Source: Fibrobacter sp. UWEL (GTDB taxonomy: Bacteria > Fibrobacterota > Fibrobacteria > Fibrobacterales > Fibrobacteraceae). From it: a stretch of DNA of 64,000 nucleotides. Where the stretch lies: assembly GCF_900142535.1 (NCBI RefSeq), contig NZ_FRBE01000007.1, positions 96,190 through 160,189 of the forward strand, written 5' to 3'. The notes beneath the pieces were generated by a model that made no database searches, was not told the DNA's origin, and was given only the letters and a program-made list of their open reading frames with translations. The first letter of the stretch is position 1. Each line of letters starts with the position of its first letter. Positions 8,908 to 17,848 of the stretch are shown piece by piece. The position numbers and the translations under genes were made by a program.

Positions 8908-9759
8908 TTACTTCTTGGCGATCATGTTCACGATTTTGAATTCTTCTTCGGGTTCTTCCACCAATTTGGGCGGGTGAATCAGATTTTCAATGTGCTTACG
9001 CTTTTCGATAAACTCAGGCAGCAAGAAGCTATCTTTATTACGGGGACGAGGAACAGAATGAACATCCACCATTTCCTTCACCTTGCCGGGGTTTGCCTGC
9101 AGCGTCAAGATTCTATCAGACAGGAAAACAGCTTCATCAAGATCATGAGTTACGAAGATAATGGTGATATCAATGTTCTTCCACACTTCCAGCAAGTACT
9201 TCTGCATCTGGGAGCGGGTCTGTGCATCAAGGGCACCGAAAGGTTCATCCATCAAGAGCACGCGGGGCTGCGGGGCCAAAGCTCGGGCAATTGCAACTCG
9301 CTGCTGCATACCGCCAGAAAGCTGCTTTGGGAAGTATTCGCCATACTTTTCGAGACCCACAATCTGCAGCCACTGTTCGGCAATTTCTTCAGCTTCGCCG
9401 CCGTAGCCAATGGATTCCAAGCCGAACATTACGTTCTTCTTCACAGACATCCAGGGGAAAAGCGTATACTTCTGGAATACCATGCCTCGTTCGGCGCTGG
9501 TACCCTTTACCTTCTTACCGTCCAGATAGAATTCGCCAGAGGTTGCTGTTTCAAGGCCTGCGGCAATGCGAATCAAAGTAGACTTACCGCAACCAGAAGG
9601 GCCAATAATAGAGAGGAATTCGCGACGACGCACACCAAAGGAAACATCGTCCAAAACGCGATGAGTACCAGAGCCGTTTGTTTCCTCGAAGTCCTTTACA
9701 ATGTGGCGGGCTTCCAGAATAATATCTTCGGCAGGGGAAATAATCTTAGAGTCGGCCAT
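8908..9759 (-). CDS. ABC transporter ATPase, nitrate/sulfonate/taurine type
   Basis: The 283-residue cytoplasmic ATPase has Walker [13 protein letters not shown], signature [15 protein letters not shown], Walker [12 protein letters not shown] and the switch histidine in VTHDLDEA. It belongs to the SsuB/TauB/NrtD group. Its start overlaps the permease gene by 14 bp, so the two are translationally coupled. In this operon the imported substrate is most likely guanidine or a related nitrogen compound rather than a sulfonate. Confidence 0.85.
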   Translation of the reverse strand: MADSKIISPAEDIILEARHIVKDFEETNGSGTHRVLDDVSFGVRRREFLSIIGPSGCGKSTLIRIAAGLETATSGEFYLDGKKVKGTSAERGMVFQKYTLFPWMSVKKNVMFGLESIGYGGEAEEIAEQWLQIVGLEKYGEYFPKQLSGGMQQRVAIARALAPQPRVLLMDEPFGALDAQTRSQMQKYLLEVWKNIDITIIFVTHDLDEAVFLSDRILTLQANPGKVKEMVDVHSVPRPRNKDSFLLPEFIEKRKHIENLIHPPKLVEEPEEEFKIVNMIAKK

Positions 9760-10810
9760 TGTTCTTCTCCTTCAGAGCTTTTTCTTCTGCAGTCAAACGG
9801 AAGGAGAAAACATTTTCTCTCGGTCCAAAAACTTCATTCTTAATCTTTGCACCTACGCCTACTCGGCCATCTTCCCAGGCAAAGATCTTCTTGCCCAGCC
9901 ATGCCAAAATCAGGTCGCAGCCAAGACCAATAATTCCAAGAATCACAATGGCAGCATAGACGTTATCGAAATTACGATACTTGGCCTGCTGATTTATGAA
10001 CCAAGTAATACCGGAACTTGTTCCCACCACTTCAGCGACAATCAAATAGGTCCATGCCCAACCCAAGAGGATTCGCATGTCCTTGTACATCTTGGGAGCA
10101 ATTTCAGGGAGAATTACCTTGAAGAGAATACGCTTGGGAGAAGAACCCAAAGTACGAGCCGCTTCAATCAAGGCGCCATCGGCACGACGGGTGGTTGCCG
10201 CAATCATAGGCACCTGTTGGAAGAAAGTACCGATGATAATGATGGCGATTTTCGGAGCATCGTTAATGCCAAGGATGGCAACAGCCAAAGCGCCAAAAAC
10301 CGGAGCCGGGAAATAGCGGAAGAATTCAATGAAGGGCCCAGTCAGTTTTTCGAAGAAAGGAATGGCACCAGAAAGCATGCCCATGGGCACGCCCACAAGG
10401 CTCGAAAGGAAGAAGGCCAGGAACACAATCTTTACGGAATGGAGGATGCTCTGGTAGAACCATACATCGCCATCGCGCTTGGGTTCCGTGGTAAAAGCCG
10501 TTACCAAGGCCTTGGCCACTTCGTGAGGGGCCGGCAGGTAAGCAGGGTTGGCGCGAACGCCGGTCATGGGCTTTTCACCAGCTTCAACCAAGTTCTTGTT
10601 TTCTTCGGCGAAGTTGGCACGATCAATTTCATCACCAGGCATACAGAACATGCTATCGCCAGCGTCCACCACGCGCATCAGCGGGTGATACACAAAAGGC
10701 ACATAGCTAATCACGCTCCAGGTAGCCAGGGGAATCACAAAGGAAAGAATGGCCAAAACCATAGTCCATTTCTTTCCGACAGTCTTTTGAATTCCAACAG
10801 GATTAGTCAT
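9746..10810 (-). CDS. ABC transporter permease, nitrate/sulfonate/taurine type
   Basis: Inner-membrane permease of 354 residues with an N-terminal helix, a periplasmic insert of about 100 residues (about 35-130, longer than in SsuC), and then the usual transmembrane bundle with the EAA-type loop [25 protein letters not shown] 10810 is preferred over the upstream in-frame GTG. The large insert may help dock the binding protein encoded just upstream. Confidence 0.85.
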   Translation of the reverse strand: MTNPVGIQKTVGKKWTMVLAILSFVIPLATWSVISYVPFVYHPLMRVVDAGDSMFCMPGDEIDRANFAEENKNLVEAGEKPMTGVRANPAYLPAPHEVAKALVTAFTTEPKRDGDVWFYQSILHSVKIVFLAFFLSSLVGVPMGMLSGAIPFFEKLTGPFIEFFRYFPAPVFGALAVAILGINDAPKIAIIIIGTFFQQVPMIAATTRRADGALIEAARTLGSSPKRILFKVILPEIAPKMYKDMRILLGWAWTYLIVAEVVGTSSGITWFINQQAKYRNFDNVYAAIVILGIIGLGCDLILAWLGKKIFAWEDGRVGVGAKIKNEVFGPRENVFSFRLTAEEKALKEKNNGRL

Positions 10811-10871
10811 TTGATCCACACAACATTAAGGTTTTGCGGGGGCGCAACCCCCGCGATTTTTGCCAAATGAA

Positions 10872-11849
10872 TTACTTCTTCAGAGCGTCTTCGGTGAACT
10901 TAGGCATGATGAATCGATTCACATCAACACTCTTGTCATACACCTTGTTATCTACGAAGAACTTGTCTACAATCTTGGAAGAACCATAAATGGAATTGTA
11001 ACCTTCGCCCTTCTTGAAATACTTCACAGATTCGCTGAGGCTCAAGAACTTGGTGCCGCCCATGAACTTCGAATACTGAGCTTCGGAAATACCCACGCGG
11101 GCAGCCAGAATCTTAACAGCCTCATCCTTGTTGGCAGGGTCCTTCAAATAAGCCACCACGTCATCCCAGGCGGCCACCACCTTGGCCCATTCAGCCTTGT
11201 TCTTCATGAGGGATTCCTGAGAAACAACCAGCAAGTCATAAATGATACCCGGTTCGTTGGCGCTGGTGTAAAGTTCCTTGGAACCCTTCACCTTTTCAAG
11301 AGCGTTCACAGAATGGGGAACCCATGCCACCACAGCGGCAACTTCACCGGATTCCAGAGTCTGTACAGCCTGATGGGTGGGCATGTTCACCAGAGTCACT
11401 TCGGAAGGCTTCAAGCCATTCTTCTGCAGAGCGTTAATCAAAAGAGCGTGGGAAAGGCAGCCAATTTCAACGCCAACCTTCTTACCCTTCAAATCCTTGA
11501 TGGAATTGATTCCCGGGGCACCGACAATCTTATCGTTACCGTTACTGTAGTCGTTGATCAGGATGGTCACGTTACGGGCGCCGGTAGCGTTCAGCACCAT
11601 GGCATCACCGTTAGCAACACCCACAGCATCCACCTTCTTGGCAGCGAAAGCATCCATAGACGGACCGTAATCAAACCATTCCAACTTTACTTCCACATCG
11701 TGCTTCTTAAAGAAGCCCTTCTTTTCGGCAATTTCCCAGGCGGTCCAACCCGGCCAATCGCTGTAGGCAATCTTCAGAACAGGCTTCTGAGCGTAAACGG
11801 TTGCAGCCAAAGCCATAACGCCTGCAATCAAGAACTTGGAAATATTCAT
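10872..11849 (-). CDS. Periplasmic substrate-binding protein (SsuA/TauA/NMT1 type)
   Basis: A 325-residue exported protein: signal peptide MNISKFLIAGVMALAATVYA with cleavage after AYAQ-like residues, then the NMT1/THI5-type fold beginning LKIAYSDWPGWTAWEIAEKKGFFKK. ATG 11849 is chosen because it starts the signal peptide and has AGAGG upstream; the in-frame ATG at 11915 adds 22 unlikely residues. It heads the operon and would deliver substrate to the permease and ATPase that follow. Confidence 0.85.
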   Translation of the reverse strand: MNISKFLIAGVMALAATVYAQKPVLKIAYSDWPGWTAWEIAEKKGFFKKHDVEVKLEWFDYGPSMDAFAAKKVDAVGVANGDAMVLNATGARNVTILINDYSNGNDKIVGAPGINSIKDLKGKKVGVEIGCLSHALLINALQKNGLKPSEVTLVNMPTHQAVQTLESGEVAAVVAWVPHSVNALEKVKGSKELYTSANEPGIIYDLLVVSQESLMKNKAEWAKVVAAWDDVVAYLKDPANKDEAVKILAARVGISEAQYSKFMGGTKFLSLSESVKYFKKGEGYNSIYGSSKIVDKFFVDNKVYDKSVDVNRFIMPKFTEDALKK

Positions 11850-12184
11850 AGGAAACCTCTTTAGGTGAATTGTTTTTTTCGTTTCCATAAATGCAAATGC
11901 CGTGCCAAAAAACAAAAAACGGCGTTATTTTACAGATTTCGCCAGTTTTACACTTTCGTATCAAAGAGATAAGATTTCGGTAGCCTCACGCTTTGTAAAG
12001 GCACTTTATAAAACACCTTTTTATTTTCCATTTTATGTAAACAAGATCTTCAGTTTTTCCTGATTTTGCCCACTTATTTTCTTCAAAAAAGATCGTTTTT
12101 GGTCAAAACGCACCAAAACAAACACATTTTGTAAAGTGGCATATTTTTCGCTATACGAGAAAGAATAGACGTTAAAGGAAATAA
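11850..12184. promoter_or_regulatory. Divergent promoter region between importer operon and ROK regulator
   Basis: An AT-rich 335-bp region without a supported gene. It holds the palindromic site at 11991-12012, a further half-site TTTTGTAAAG at 12127-12136 close to the ROK gene, and both divergent promoters, whose -10/-35 boxes I could not place with confidence. The minus-strand leader is about 120 nt long; no known riboswitch consensus was seen in it. Confidence 0.5.
11991..12012. promoter_or_regulatory. Candidate operator of the guanidine importer operon
   Basis: CTTTGTAAAG, 3 bp, CTTTATAAA. It nearly matches the site before atzF at 235-257 on the opposite strand. The position, adjacent to the divergent ROK regulator gene, supports control by that protein (inference). 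Confidence 0.5.
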
Positions 12185-13186
12185 ATGGTTAAGGAAATTC
12201 ACTCTTCGACAGAAATCAAGAAAATAAATGTGGCCAGCGTAAAAAGAGCCATTTTGGAGAAAGGATCCGCCACCAAGCCAGAAGTAGCTGAACTTACAGG
12301 ACTGAGCGTCGTCACTTGCGGCGCGATCCTTAACGAGCTCGCCGCATCAGGGACCATTATCGAAGAAACACAAAGACTTTCCAACGGGGGTCGCCCCGCC
12401 GTGAGTTACCGTTTTAGCGAAAATACAGGCAACGCCCTCTGCGCATACATGTACAAGGAGAGCGATTTCTGCTATCTACGATATCAAATCCGAGACATTT
12501 CTGGAAACATCAAAGACACCGGCGTAATCCAAGAGAAGAGTCTCAGTATAGACACCCTGGTTGACTATATCAAAAAACTATGCGTTCCCGAAAAGTTCAT
12601 CAAAGTCATCGTACTAGGAATCCAAGGGTGCATCAACAACGGCGTCTTGGAATTCTCCGATTTTTCAAATTTAATCGGAATCAACGTCTCTAACAAAATA
12701 CAATCCGCAACAGGAATCACCACGATAGTCGAAAACGACATGAACACCATCGCGCTAGGTTATTCCAAAAGCGACGAGAATACAAACGTAGACAACATTG
12801 CCATTCTCTTTTTTCCAAAGGGACAAACTCCCGCGGGAGGATTCGTTGTCGACGGGAACATTCTTCGCGGGTCATCAAATCTTGCAGGAGAGCTTTCTTT
12901 CTTCCCCTTCAATTTCAAAAAAGAAAGTCAGCGAGTCGCCTTCAGCGACATTGAATATGCACAGCCAATCATAGGGCAGCTAGCCGTTGCCACCACTATA
13001 TTTCTAGATCCATCTGCCATCGTTATCACAGGCGGCCTATCTAATGAAGTGAACAAGGAAGACATTATAAATGTCTTAAAAACAAGCCTTAATCGCAGCC
13101 AACTTCCCGACATCAAAATTCAGCCTATGGTAGAATCGGAATATTACACCGGTTTATATTCCATTGCTCTTGACCATTTAATTTAA
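12185..13186 (+). CDS. ROK-family transcriptional regulator
   Basis: This 333-residue protein has an N-terminal winged helix (about 15-75; ATKPEVAELTGLSVVTCGAILNEL lies inside it), followed by an ROK/actin-like ATPase fold with VENDMNTIALGY and a degenerate glycine-rich NLAGELSF motif. The zinc-binding cysteine motif of classical ROK proteins is missing, so ligand binding may differ. It is transcribed divergently from the importer operon and is the likely regulator of it. ROK proteins usually sense sugars, so regulation of nitrogen uptake would be unusual. Confidence 0.8.
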   Translation: MVKEIHSSTEIKKINVASVKRAILEKGSATKPEVAELTGLSVVTCGAILNELAASGTIIEETQRLSNGGRPAVSYRFSENTGNALCAYMYKESDFCYLRYQIRDISGNIKDTGVIQEKSLSIDTLVDYIKKLCVPEKFIKVIVLGIQGCINNGVLEFSDFSNLIGINVSNKIQSATGITTIVENDMNTIALGYSKSDENTNVDNIAILFFPKGQTPAGGFVVDGNILRGSSNLAGELSFFPFNFKKESQRVAFSDIEYAQPIIGQLAVATTIFLDPSAIVITGGLSNEVNKEDIINVLKTSLNRSQLPDIKIQPMVESEYYTGLYSIALDHLI

Positions 13187-13201
13187 AGACTTTTAAGAAG
13201 C

Positions 13202-13221
13202 CCATGTAAAATCCATGTAAA
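13202..13221 (+). promoter_or_regulatory. Pho-box-like direct repeat before pit
   Basis: CCATGTAAA occurs at 13202-13210 and 13213-13221, an exact 11-bp period, as in PhoB/PhoP boxes. A TTATAT box at 13249-13254 may be the -10. The genes downstream are a phosphate permease and a PhoB/PhoR pair. Confidence 0.55.
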
Positions 13222-13328
13222 GCGAAAATAAAACCTTTGCAAAGCCCATTATATAGGCCTTGTGCCTTCCCCCTCAAGCTATTTACCTTATAGCCGCAGA
13301 TTAACACAAACGCAAAAAAGGTAATAGC

Positions 13329-15590
13329 ATGATTTCGCTTTACATCATTCTGGTGGCACTGCTGTTGACGCTGGCCATCTTTGATCTTTTCCTTGGCGTA
13401 TCCAACGACGCCGTCAACTTCATGAATTCCGCCATCGGAAGCAAGGCCTTCAAATTCAGGACCCTTCTGATTTTCGCCGCAGTGGGCGTGTTTATGGGAG
13501 CCACCTTCAGCAATGGCATGATGGACATCGCCCGCCACGGAATTTTCCAGCCGCAGTACTACACTTTCGCGGAACTTTCCACCATCTTCGTGGCGGTAAT
13601 GCTGACGGACGTGATTCTCCTGGATTTTTTCAATTCACTGGGAATGCCCACTTCCACCACAGTCTCCATGGTCTTTGAATTGCTGGGAGCATCCGTTGCA
13701 GTAGCCTGCATCAAAGTGGCGGGCGACGATTCCCTTGCCTTAGGAAACCTGATTAACACCAGCAAGGCTTTGTCCGTCATTATGGGCATCTTCGTTTCCG
13801 TTGCCATTGCCTTTACAGTAGGCACTATTGTGCAATACCTGACCCGACTGATTTTCACCTTCGGTTACAAAAAGAACCTGAAATATTTCATCGGCATCTT
13901 CGGCGGATTTTCTCTCACATCCATTCTCTACTTCATCCTGATCAAGGGCCTAAAGAACATGAGTTTTGTAGGCGCCGATTACAAGCAGTTTATCGCAAGC
14001 AACGAAGGCCTTCTTCTGGCGGGGATGTTCGCCGCATTCTTCGTACTAAGCCACATTCTCCACACTGCGGGCGTCAACGTCTTGAAAGTCATTATCGGCT
14101 TTGGAACCTTTTCTCTGGCACTTGCATTTGCGGGGAATGACCTTGTAAATTTCGTAGGCGTTCCTTTGGCAGGACTTTCCTCGTTGCAACACTTGATGGC
14201 TGATGGCGGCACTCCCGACACTTACACCATGGAAGCCTTGTTGCAATCGGAACCTGGCCAGTGGTATTTGCTTTTGACAGCCGGTGTCATCATGGTTCTG
14301 GCTTTAATCTTTTCGAAGAAATCTCACAACGTTATTAAAACCTCTGTGAACCTTGCTGCCCAGGGACAATCCGAAGAAATCTTCGGCACCAATCCTGTGG
14401 CAAGAGCAATGATCCGCGGAAGCCACACCATCGGCAAAGCATTATCAACCCTAATCCCCGCAAAAGTCTCCAAGTCAATGAACGCGCGATTCAACACCCA
14501 AGCAATCCAGTTGGAAGAAAAAGATGCAGCCTTCGATTTATTGCGAGCCAGCGTCAACTTGATGCTAGCCAGTTCCTTGATTGCCTTGGGAACTTCCTTG
14601 AAGTTGCCTCTTTCCACCACATACGTCACCTTCATGGTGGCCATGGGTACAAGCCTCGCCGATCGCGCCTGGAGCCGTGAATCCGCAGTCTACCGCATTA
14701 CCGGCGTACTCTCCGTTATTGGCGGCTGGTTCGCCACCGCATTCATTGCATTCGCCATCAGCGGAATCGTTGCAGTAGGTCTCTTCTTCGGCGGTTTCGT
14801 GGCGAAGTTCAGTTTAATCGCAATTGTTGTAACCTATCTCGTTTACGCCAACTTCAAAAAGCGGGACAAAGCCGCCGACAAGACCGCAGAACGTTTTGAA
14901 AAAATTCTCACCGCAAGCCCCGACACGAAAAAGTACCCTCTCATCCAGGAGTACAGCCGCAGCGAATGGAGCGAAGTTCTAAGCTGGACCGCCGAATGTT
15001 ACAAGAACGTTCTCTTCAGTTTCTTGAGGGAAGATTTAAGCGGTCTCCGCTCCGCCAACAAGCAAATCAAAATCCTAAAGAAGCACATCGAGCGCAACCG
15101 TCGCCACGGCTCTTTCTGCACCGAACTGCTTGCAAAAGAAGATATGGTAAACAAAAACTTTTTCCTTTACCAGGCCAACGACTTTATGGGCGAAATGCTC
15201 TTCAGCCTCCAACAAATTTGTTCCCCCTGCAAGGACCACGTAGACAACAGTTTCTCCCCCATGGAAAATGACAAACGCAAAATGTTAATGCGCTTCGCCT
15301 ACGATGTAGAATCCGCCATCAACGACTCCGCACAATTAGTAAGCAAGAATGATTACGAACGCTGCGATGAAATCCGCACCAAACTTAAGGAACTCAGCAA
15401 GAAAATCTTGGACGAGCGCAAAAGTCAGATGTTCAATGAAAATCCGAAAGTAGATTCCGCCGGGGTCCGCACCACCATCATCTACATGACCATCCTGTAC
15501 GAATCCAAGGCCATGCTAGACGCAGTCGCATCCTTCGCAAAATCCAGCCGAAAGTTCATGACTGAAAAAGCGGAACCCGTTTTAAAGTAA
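13329..15590 (+). CDS. PiT-family phosphate permease with C-terminal PhoU-like domain
   Basis: A 753-residue inner-membrane protein. The PiT signature appears twice (GVSNDAVNFMNSAIGS near residue 20 and FAGNDLVNFVGVP in the middle), with about ten hydrophobic segments up to residue 515. A helical cytoplasmic tail (about 520-753), rich in charged residues, resembles PhoU. Such fusions occur in Bacteroidetes-like phosphate transporters and may gate transport or signal to PhoR. The start has AAAAAGG about 10 bp upstream. A phoB/phoR-like pair follows directly. Confidence 0.85.
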   Translation: MISLYIILVALLLTLAIFDLFLGVSNDAVNFMNSAIGSKAFKFRTLLIFAAVGVFMGATFSNGMMDIARHGIFQPQYYTFAELSTIFVAVMLTDVILLDFFNSLGMPTSTTVSMVFELLGASVAVACIKVAGDDSLALGNLINTSKALSVIMGIFVSVAIAFTVGTIVQYLTRLIFTFGYKKNLKYFIGIFGGFSLTSILYFILIKGLKNMSFVGADYKQFIASNEGLLLAGMFAAFFVLSHILHTAGVNVLKVIIGFGTFSLALAFAGNDLVNFVGVPLAGLSSLQHLMADGGTPDTYTMEALLQSEPGQWYLLLTAGVIMVLALIFSKKSHNVIKTSVNLAAQGQSEEIFGTNPVARAMIRGSHTIGKALSTLIPAKVSKSMNARFNTQAIQLEEKDAAFDLLRASVNLMLASSLIALGTSLKLPLSTTYVTFMVAMGTSLADRAWSRESAVYRITGVLSVIGGWFATAFIAFAISGIVAVGLFFGGFVAKFSLIAIVVTYLVYANFKKRDKAADKTAERFEKILTASPDTKKYPLIQEYSRSEWSEVLSWTAECYKNVLFSFLREDLSGLRSANKQIKILKKHIERNRRHGSFCTELLAKEDMVNKNFFLYQANDFMGEMLFSLQQICSPCKDHVDNSFSPMENDKRKMLMRFAYDVESAINDSAQLVSKNDYERCDEIRTKLKELSKKILDERKSQMFNENPKVDSAGVRTTIIYMTILYESKAMLDAVASFAKSSRKFMTEKAEPVLK

Positions 15591-15602
15591 AATCCACGTA
15601 AA
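15587..15602 (+). promoter_or_regulatory. Pho-box-like repeat before the phoB-like gene
   Basis: GTAAA at 15587-15591 and 15598-15602, again with an 11-bp period, overlapping the stop codon of the permease gene. A TATAAT -10 box lies at 15640-15645, only 15 bp before the ATG at 15661, so the regulator gene can have its own promoter and a very short leader. Confidence 0.5.
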
Positions 15603-15660
15603 GTGCATCATTTCGCTCTTGTTAGGCGCTCCCGAACTTTATAATTTTAGCGTAGAATCT

Positions 15661-16365
15661 ATGATTTATATAGTTGAAGATGATTCTGAAATCCGCGAAA
15701 TGGAAACGTACGCCCTGCGGAACGCCGGCTTCGAAGTGGCGGCCTTTGACTGCGGCAAGGCCATGGACGAACACCTCCGCAGTTCTGCTACGGACAACGA
15801 AAAGCCGGATCTATTCATTTTAGACATAATGCTCCCCGGCGAAGACGGCTTAAGTATTCTGAAAAGATTGCGGTCCCAGTCCTACACCAGTCAGATTCCT
15901 GTGATGATGCTTACTGCAAAAGGTACGGAGCTGGACAAGGTGAAAGGTCTTGATTCCGGTGCAGACGATTACCTTACAAAGCCCTTCGGGATTCTGGAAT
16001 TCATTTCTCGCGTAAAGGCATTATTGCGACGTGCGACAAATACGGCTACGGGAGCCACCGCGCCCGGCACAGAAAACACCTTGCAAGTAGGCGGAATTCT
16101 ATTAGACGATAACCGCCACATAGTCACCATCAACGGCAACCCTTGCGAGCTCACCTTCAAAGAATACGAATTGCTAAAGCTGTTGATGCAAAAGCCCGGC
16201 AACGTTTTTACCCGTCAGGAAATTATGACCCGAGTATGGGGCGTTGATTTCACATTGGAAACTCGCACCGTAGATATGCACATCAAGACTCTCCGTCAAA
16301 AACTGGGCAACTGCGGTGACATCATCAAGACCATTCGTAACATCGGGTACAAAGCGGAGGCATAA
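15661..16365 (+). CDS. OmpR/PhoB-type response regulator
   Basis: This 234-residue protein has a receiver domain (1-120) with acidic pocket EDD at 6-8, phosphoacceptor Asp55 in LFILDIMLPGEDG, conserved Thr and Lys in MMLTAKG and KPF, and a C-terminal winged-helix DNA-binding domain (about 138-234, LTFKEYELLKLLMQKPGNVFTR). ATG 15661 starts the receiver fold exactly; an upstream in-frame start at 15619 would add 14 residues. It is followed after 2 bp by its sensor kinase. Location after the phosphate permease and the repeats suggest a PhoB role. Confidence 0.85.
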   Translation: MIYIVEDDSEIREMETYALRNAGFEVAAFDCGKAMDEHLRSSATDNEKPDLFILDIMLPGEDGLSILKRLRSQSYTSQIPVMMLTAKGTELDKVKGLDSGADDYLTKPFGILEFISRVKALLRRATNTATGATAPGTENTLQVGGILLDDNRHIVTINGNPCELTFKEYELLKLLMQKPGNVFTRQEIMTRVWGVDFTLETRTVDMHIKTLRQKLGNCGDIIKTIRNIGYKAEA

Positions 16366-16367
16366 TT

Positions 16368-17741
16368 ATGCAGGCCCGAATCAGTTTAAGCCTTTGCTAC
16401 GTTGGCATTCTCGCCACAATCTTTGCAGTCTATTTTTCTACCAAAGTTTTCGAAGAAACTCTAGTGAGCGAAATGCACAGCGCACTGCGTCAGGATTCCC
16501 ACCTGATTGAAGCCGCCTACGATCAAAATTCCGAAATCCAGTTGAAGCAATTCGCCTCTGATTCCCTGCGCATCACCCTTATTTCAAAAGAGGGCGACGT
16601 TCTTTTTGAAAGCGATGGCCAGGCAGAAAACATGGGCAATCACATGAGTCGCCCCGAAGTCATCGCAGCCTTTAAGGAAGGCTCCGGCGAAGGGGTGCGA
16701 CACTCCACCACGTTGGACGCAAGCGTTTACTACTACGCTGTAAAATTGACGGACGGAAACATCCTAAGACTGGGTATGAAACAGGCAAACATCCAGCAAG
16801 TGGTTTCCCGCACGACACCTTATTTATTAGGCCTCATTGCCGTCATTATTGCAGTTTCAATTCTCATTGCAATCGGGCTGGGTAAAATCTTTGTTCGCCC
16901 CATCAAGAAACTTTCGGAGAAACTGGATGACGCTGAAATCCTTGAAGACGAAAGCCTGTACAAAGAAATCGCTCCCTTCATAAAAACCATTCGAAACAAG
17001 AATCGCGAACTGGCCATTACCATCGAAAAGCTTCACGACGAAGAACAGAAAACCACCCGTCTAAAAGACGAATTCACCGCCAACGCGGCCCATGAATTAA
17101 AGACCCCCCTCACCACAATTTCAGGCTACGCCGAAATGCTGGAAGCAGGCATCGCAAAGCCCGAAGACACCGCACGTTTCGCAGGGAAAATCCACAAAGA
17201 AGCCCAGCGAATGCTCAACATCACCAATGACATTCTGACCCTTTCAAAACTAGATAAACCTAGCAAACAGACCGTCAATCTAGACGAAGATGTAGACCTA
17301 TGGAGTACCGCAACTGATTGCGTGGGGCTTTTAACCATAAACGCCAACAAAAAGAATATTCAACTTTCATTGCAAGGTGAAGTCGGCACAGTTGACAGAT
17401 CCAGCAATCACACCATCAAAGGCAACGAAAAACTGATTTTCGAGATGATCTACAACCTGGTAGATAACGCCATCCGCTACACCAACGAAAATGGGAAAGT
17501 GGATGTCATTGTTGTAGGCAATTCCATTTCCGTCATAGACAACGGCATCGGCATCCCCGAAGAATACAAGGATCGAGTATTCGAAAGATTCTTTAGGGTG
17601 GACAAAAGCCATTCCCGCGAAACAGGCGGAACAGGCCTAGGCCTCGCCATCGTTAAGCACGTAGCCGAAGTACACAACGCCACCATTGACTTCAAATCCA
17701 TCGTAGGCGTGGGTACGCAAATTCGGGTGAGTTTTCCATAA
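16368..17741 (+). CDS. PhoR-like sensor histidine kinase
   Basis: 457 residues: one membrane helix (about 5-25), a small extracytoplasmic domain (about 30-148), a second helix (150-172), a short HAMP-like linker, a coiled-coil, then the dimerisation domain with phosphoacceptor His242 in AAHELKTPLTT, and the catalytic ATPase domain with N box DNAIRY, G1 box DNGIGIP and G2 box GGTGLGLAIV. The architecture fits PhoR kinases of anaerobic bacteria. Coupled to the response regulator gene with a 2-bp gap. Confidence 0.85.
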   Translation: MQARISLSLCYVGILATIFAVYFSTKVFEETLVSEMHSALRQDSHLIEAAYDQNSEIQLKQFASDSLRITLISKEGDVLFESDGQAENMGNHMSRPEVIAAFKEGSGEGVRHSTTLDASVYYYAVKLTDGNILRLGMKQANIQQVVSRTTPYLLGLIAVIIAVSILIAIGLGKIFVRPIKKLSEKLDDAEILEDESLYKEIAPFIKTIRNKNRELAITIEKLHDEEQKTTRLKDEFTANAAHELKTPLTTISGYAEMLEAGIAKPEDTARFAGKIHKEAQRMLNITNDILTLSKLDKPSKQTVNLDEDVDLWSTATDCVGLLTINANKKNIQLSLQGEVGTVDRSSNHTIKGNEKLIFEMIYNLVDNAIRYTNENGKVDVIVVGNSISVIDNGIGIPEEYKDRVFERFFRVDKSHSRETGGTGLGLAIVKHVAEVHNATIDFKSIVGVGTQIRVSFP

Positions 17742-17848
17742 AAGCAATCATTTCTTTGTCTTTTGTCTATTTTCCACGAATTATTTGTTTGGTTTTTGTC
17801 TAATTTTTGTATATTTATTCCTTGGAAATTATCTTCAAAAAGGTTGAA

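Noticed and set aside
13235..13244. CTTTGCAAAG before pit as another ROK-type operator
   Set aside because: It has only one arm of the site, lies in the phosphate promoter, and has no second half.
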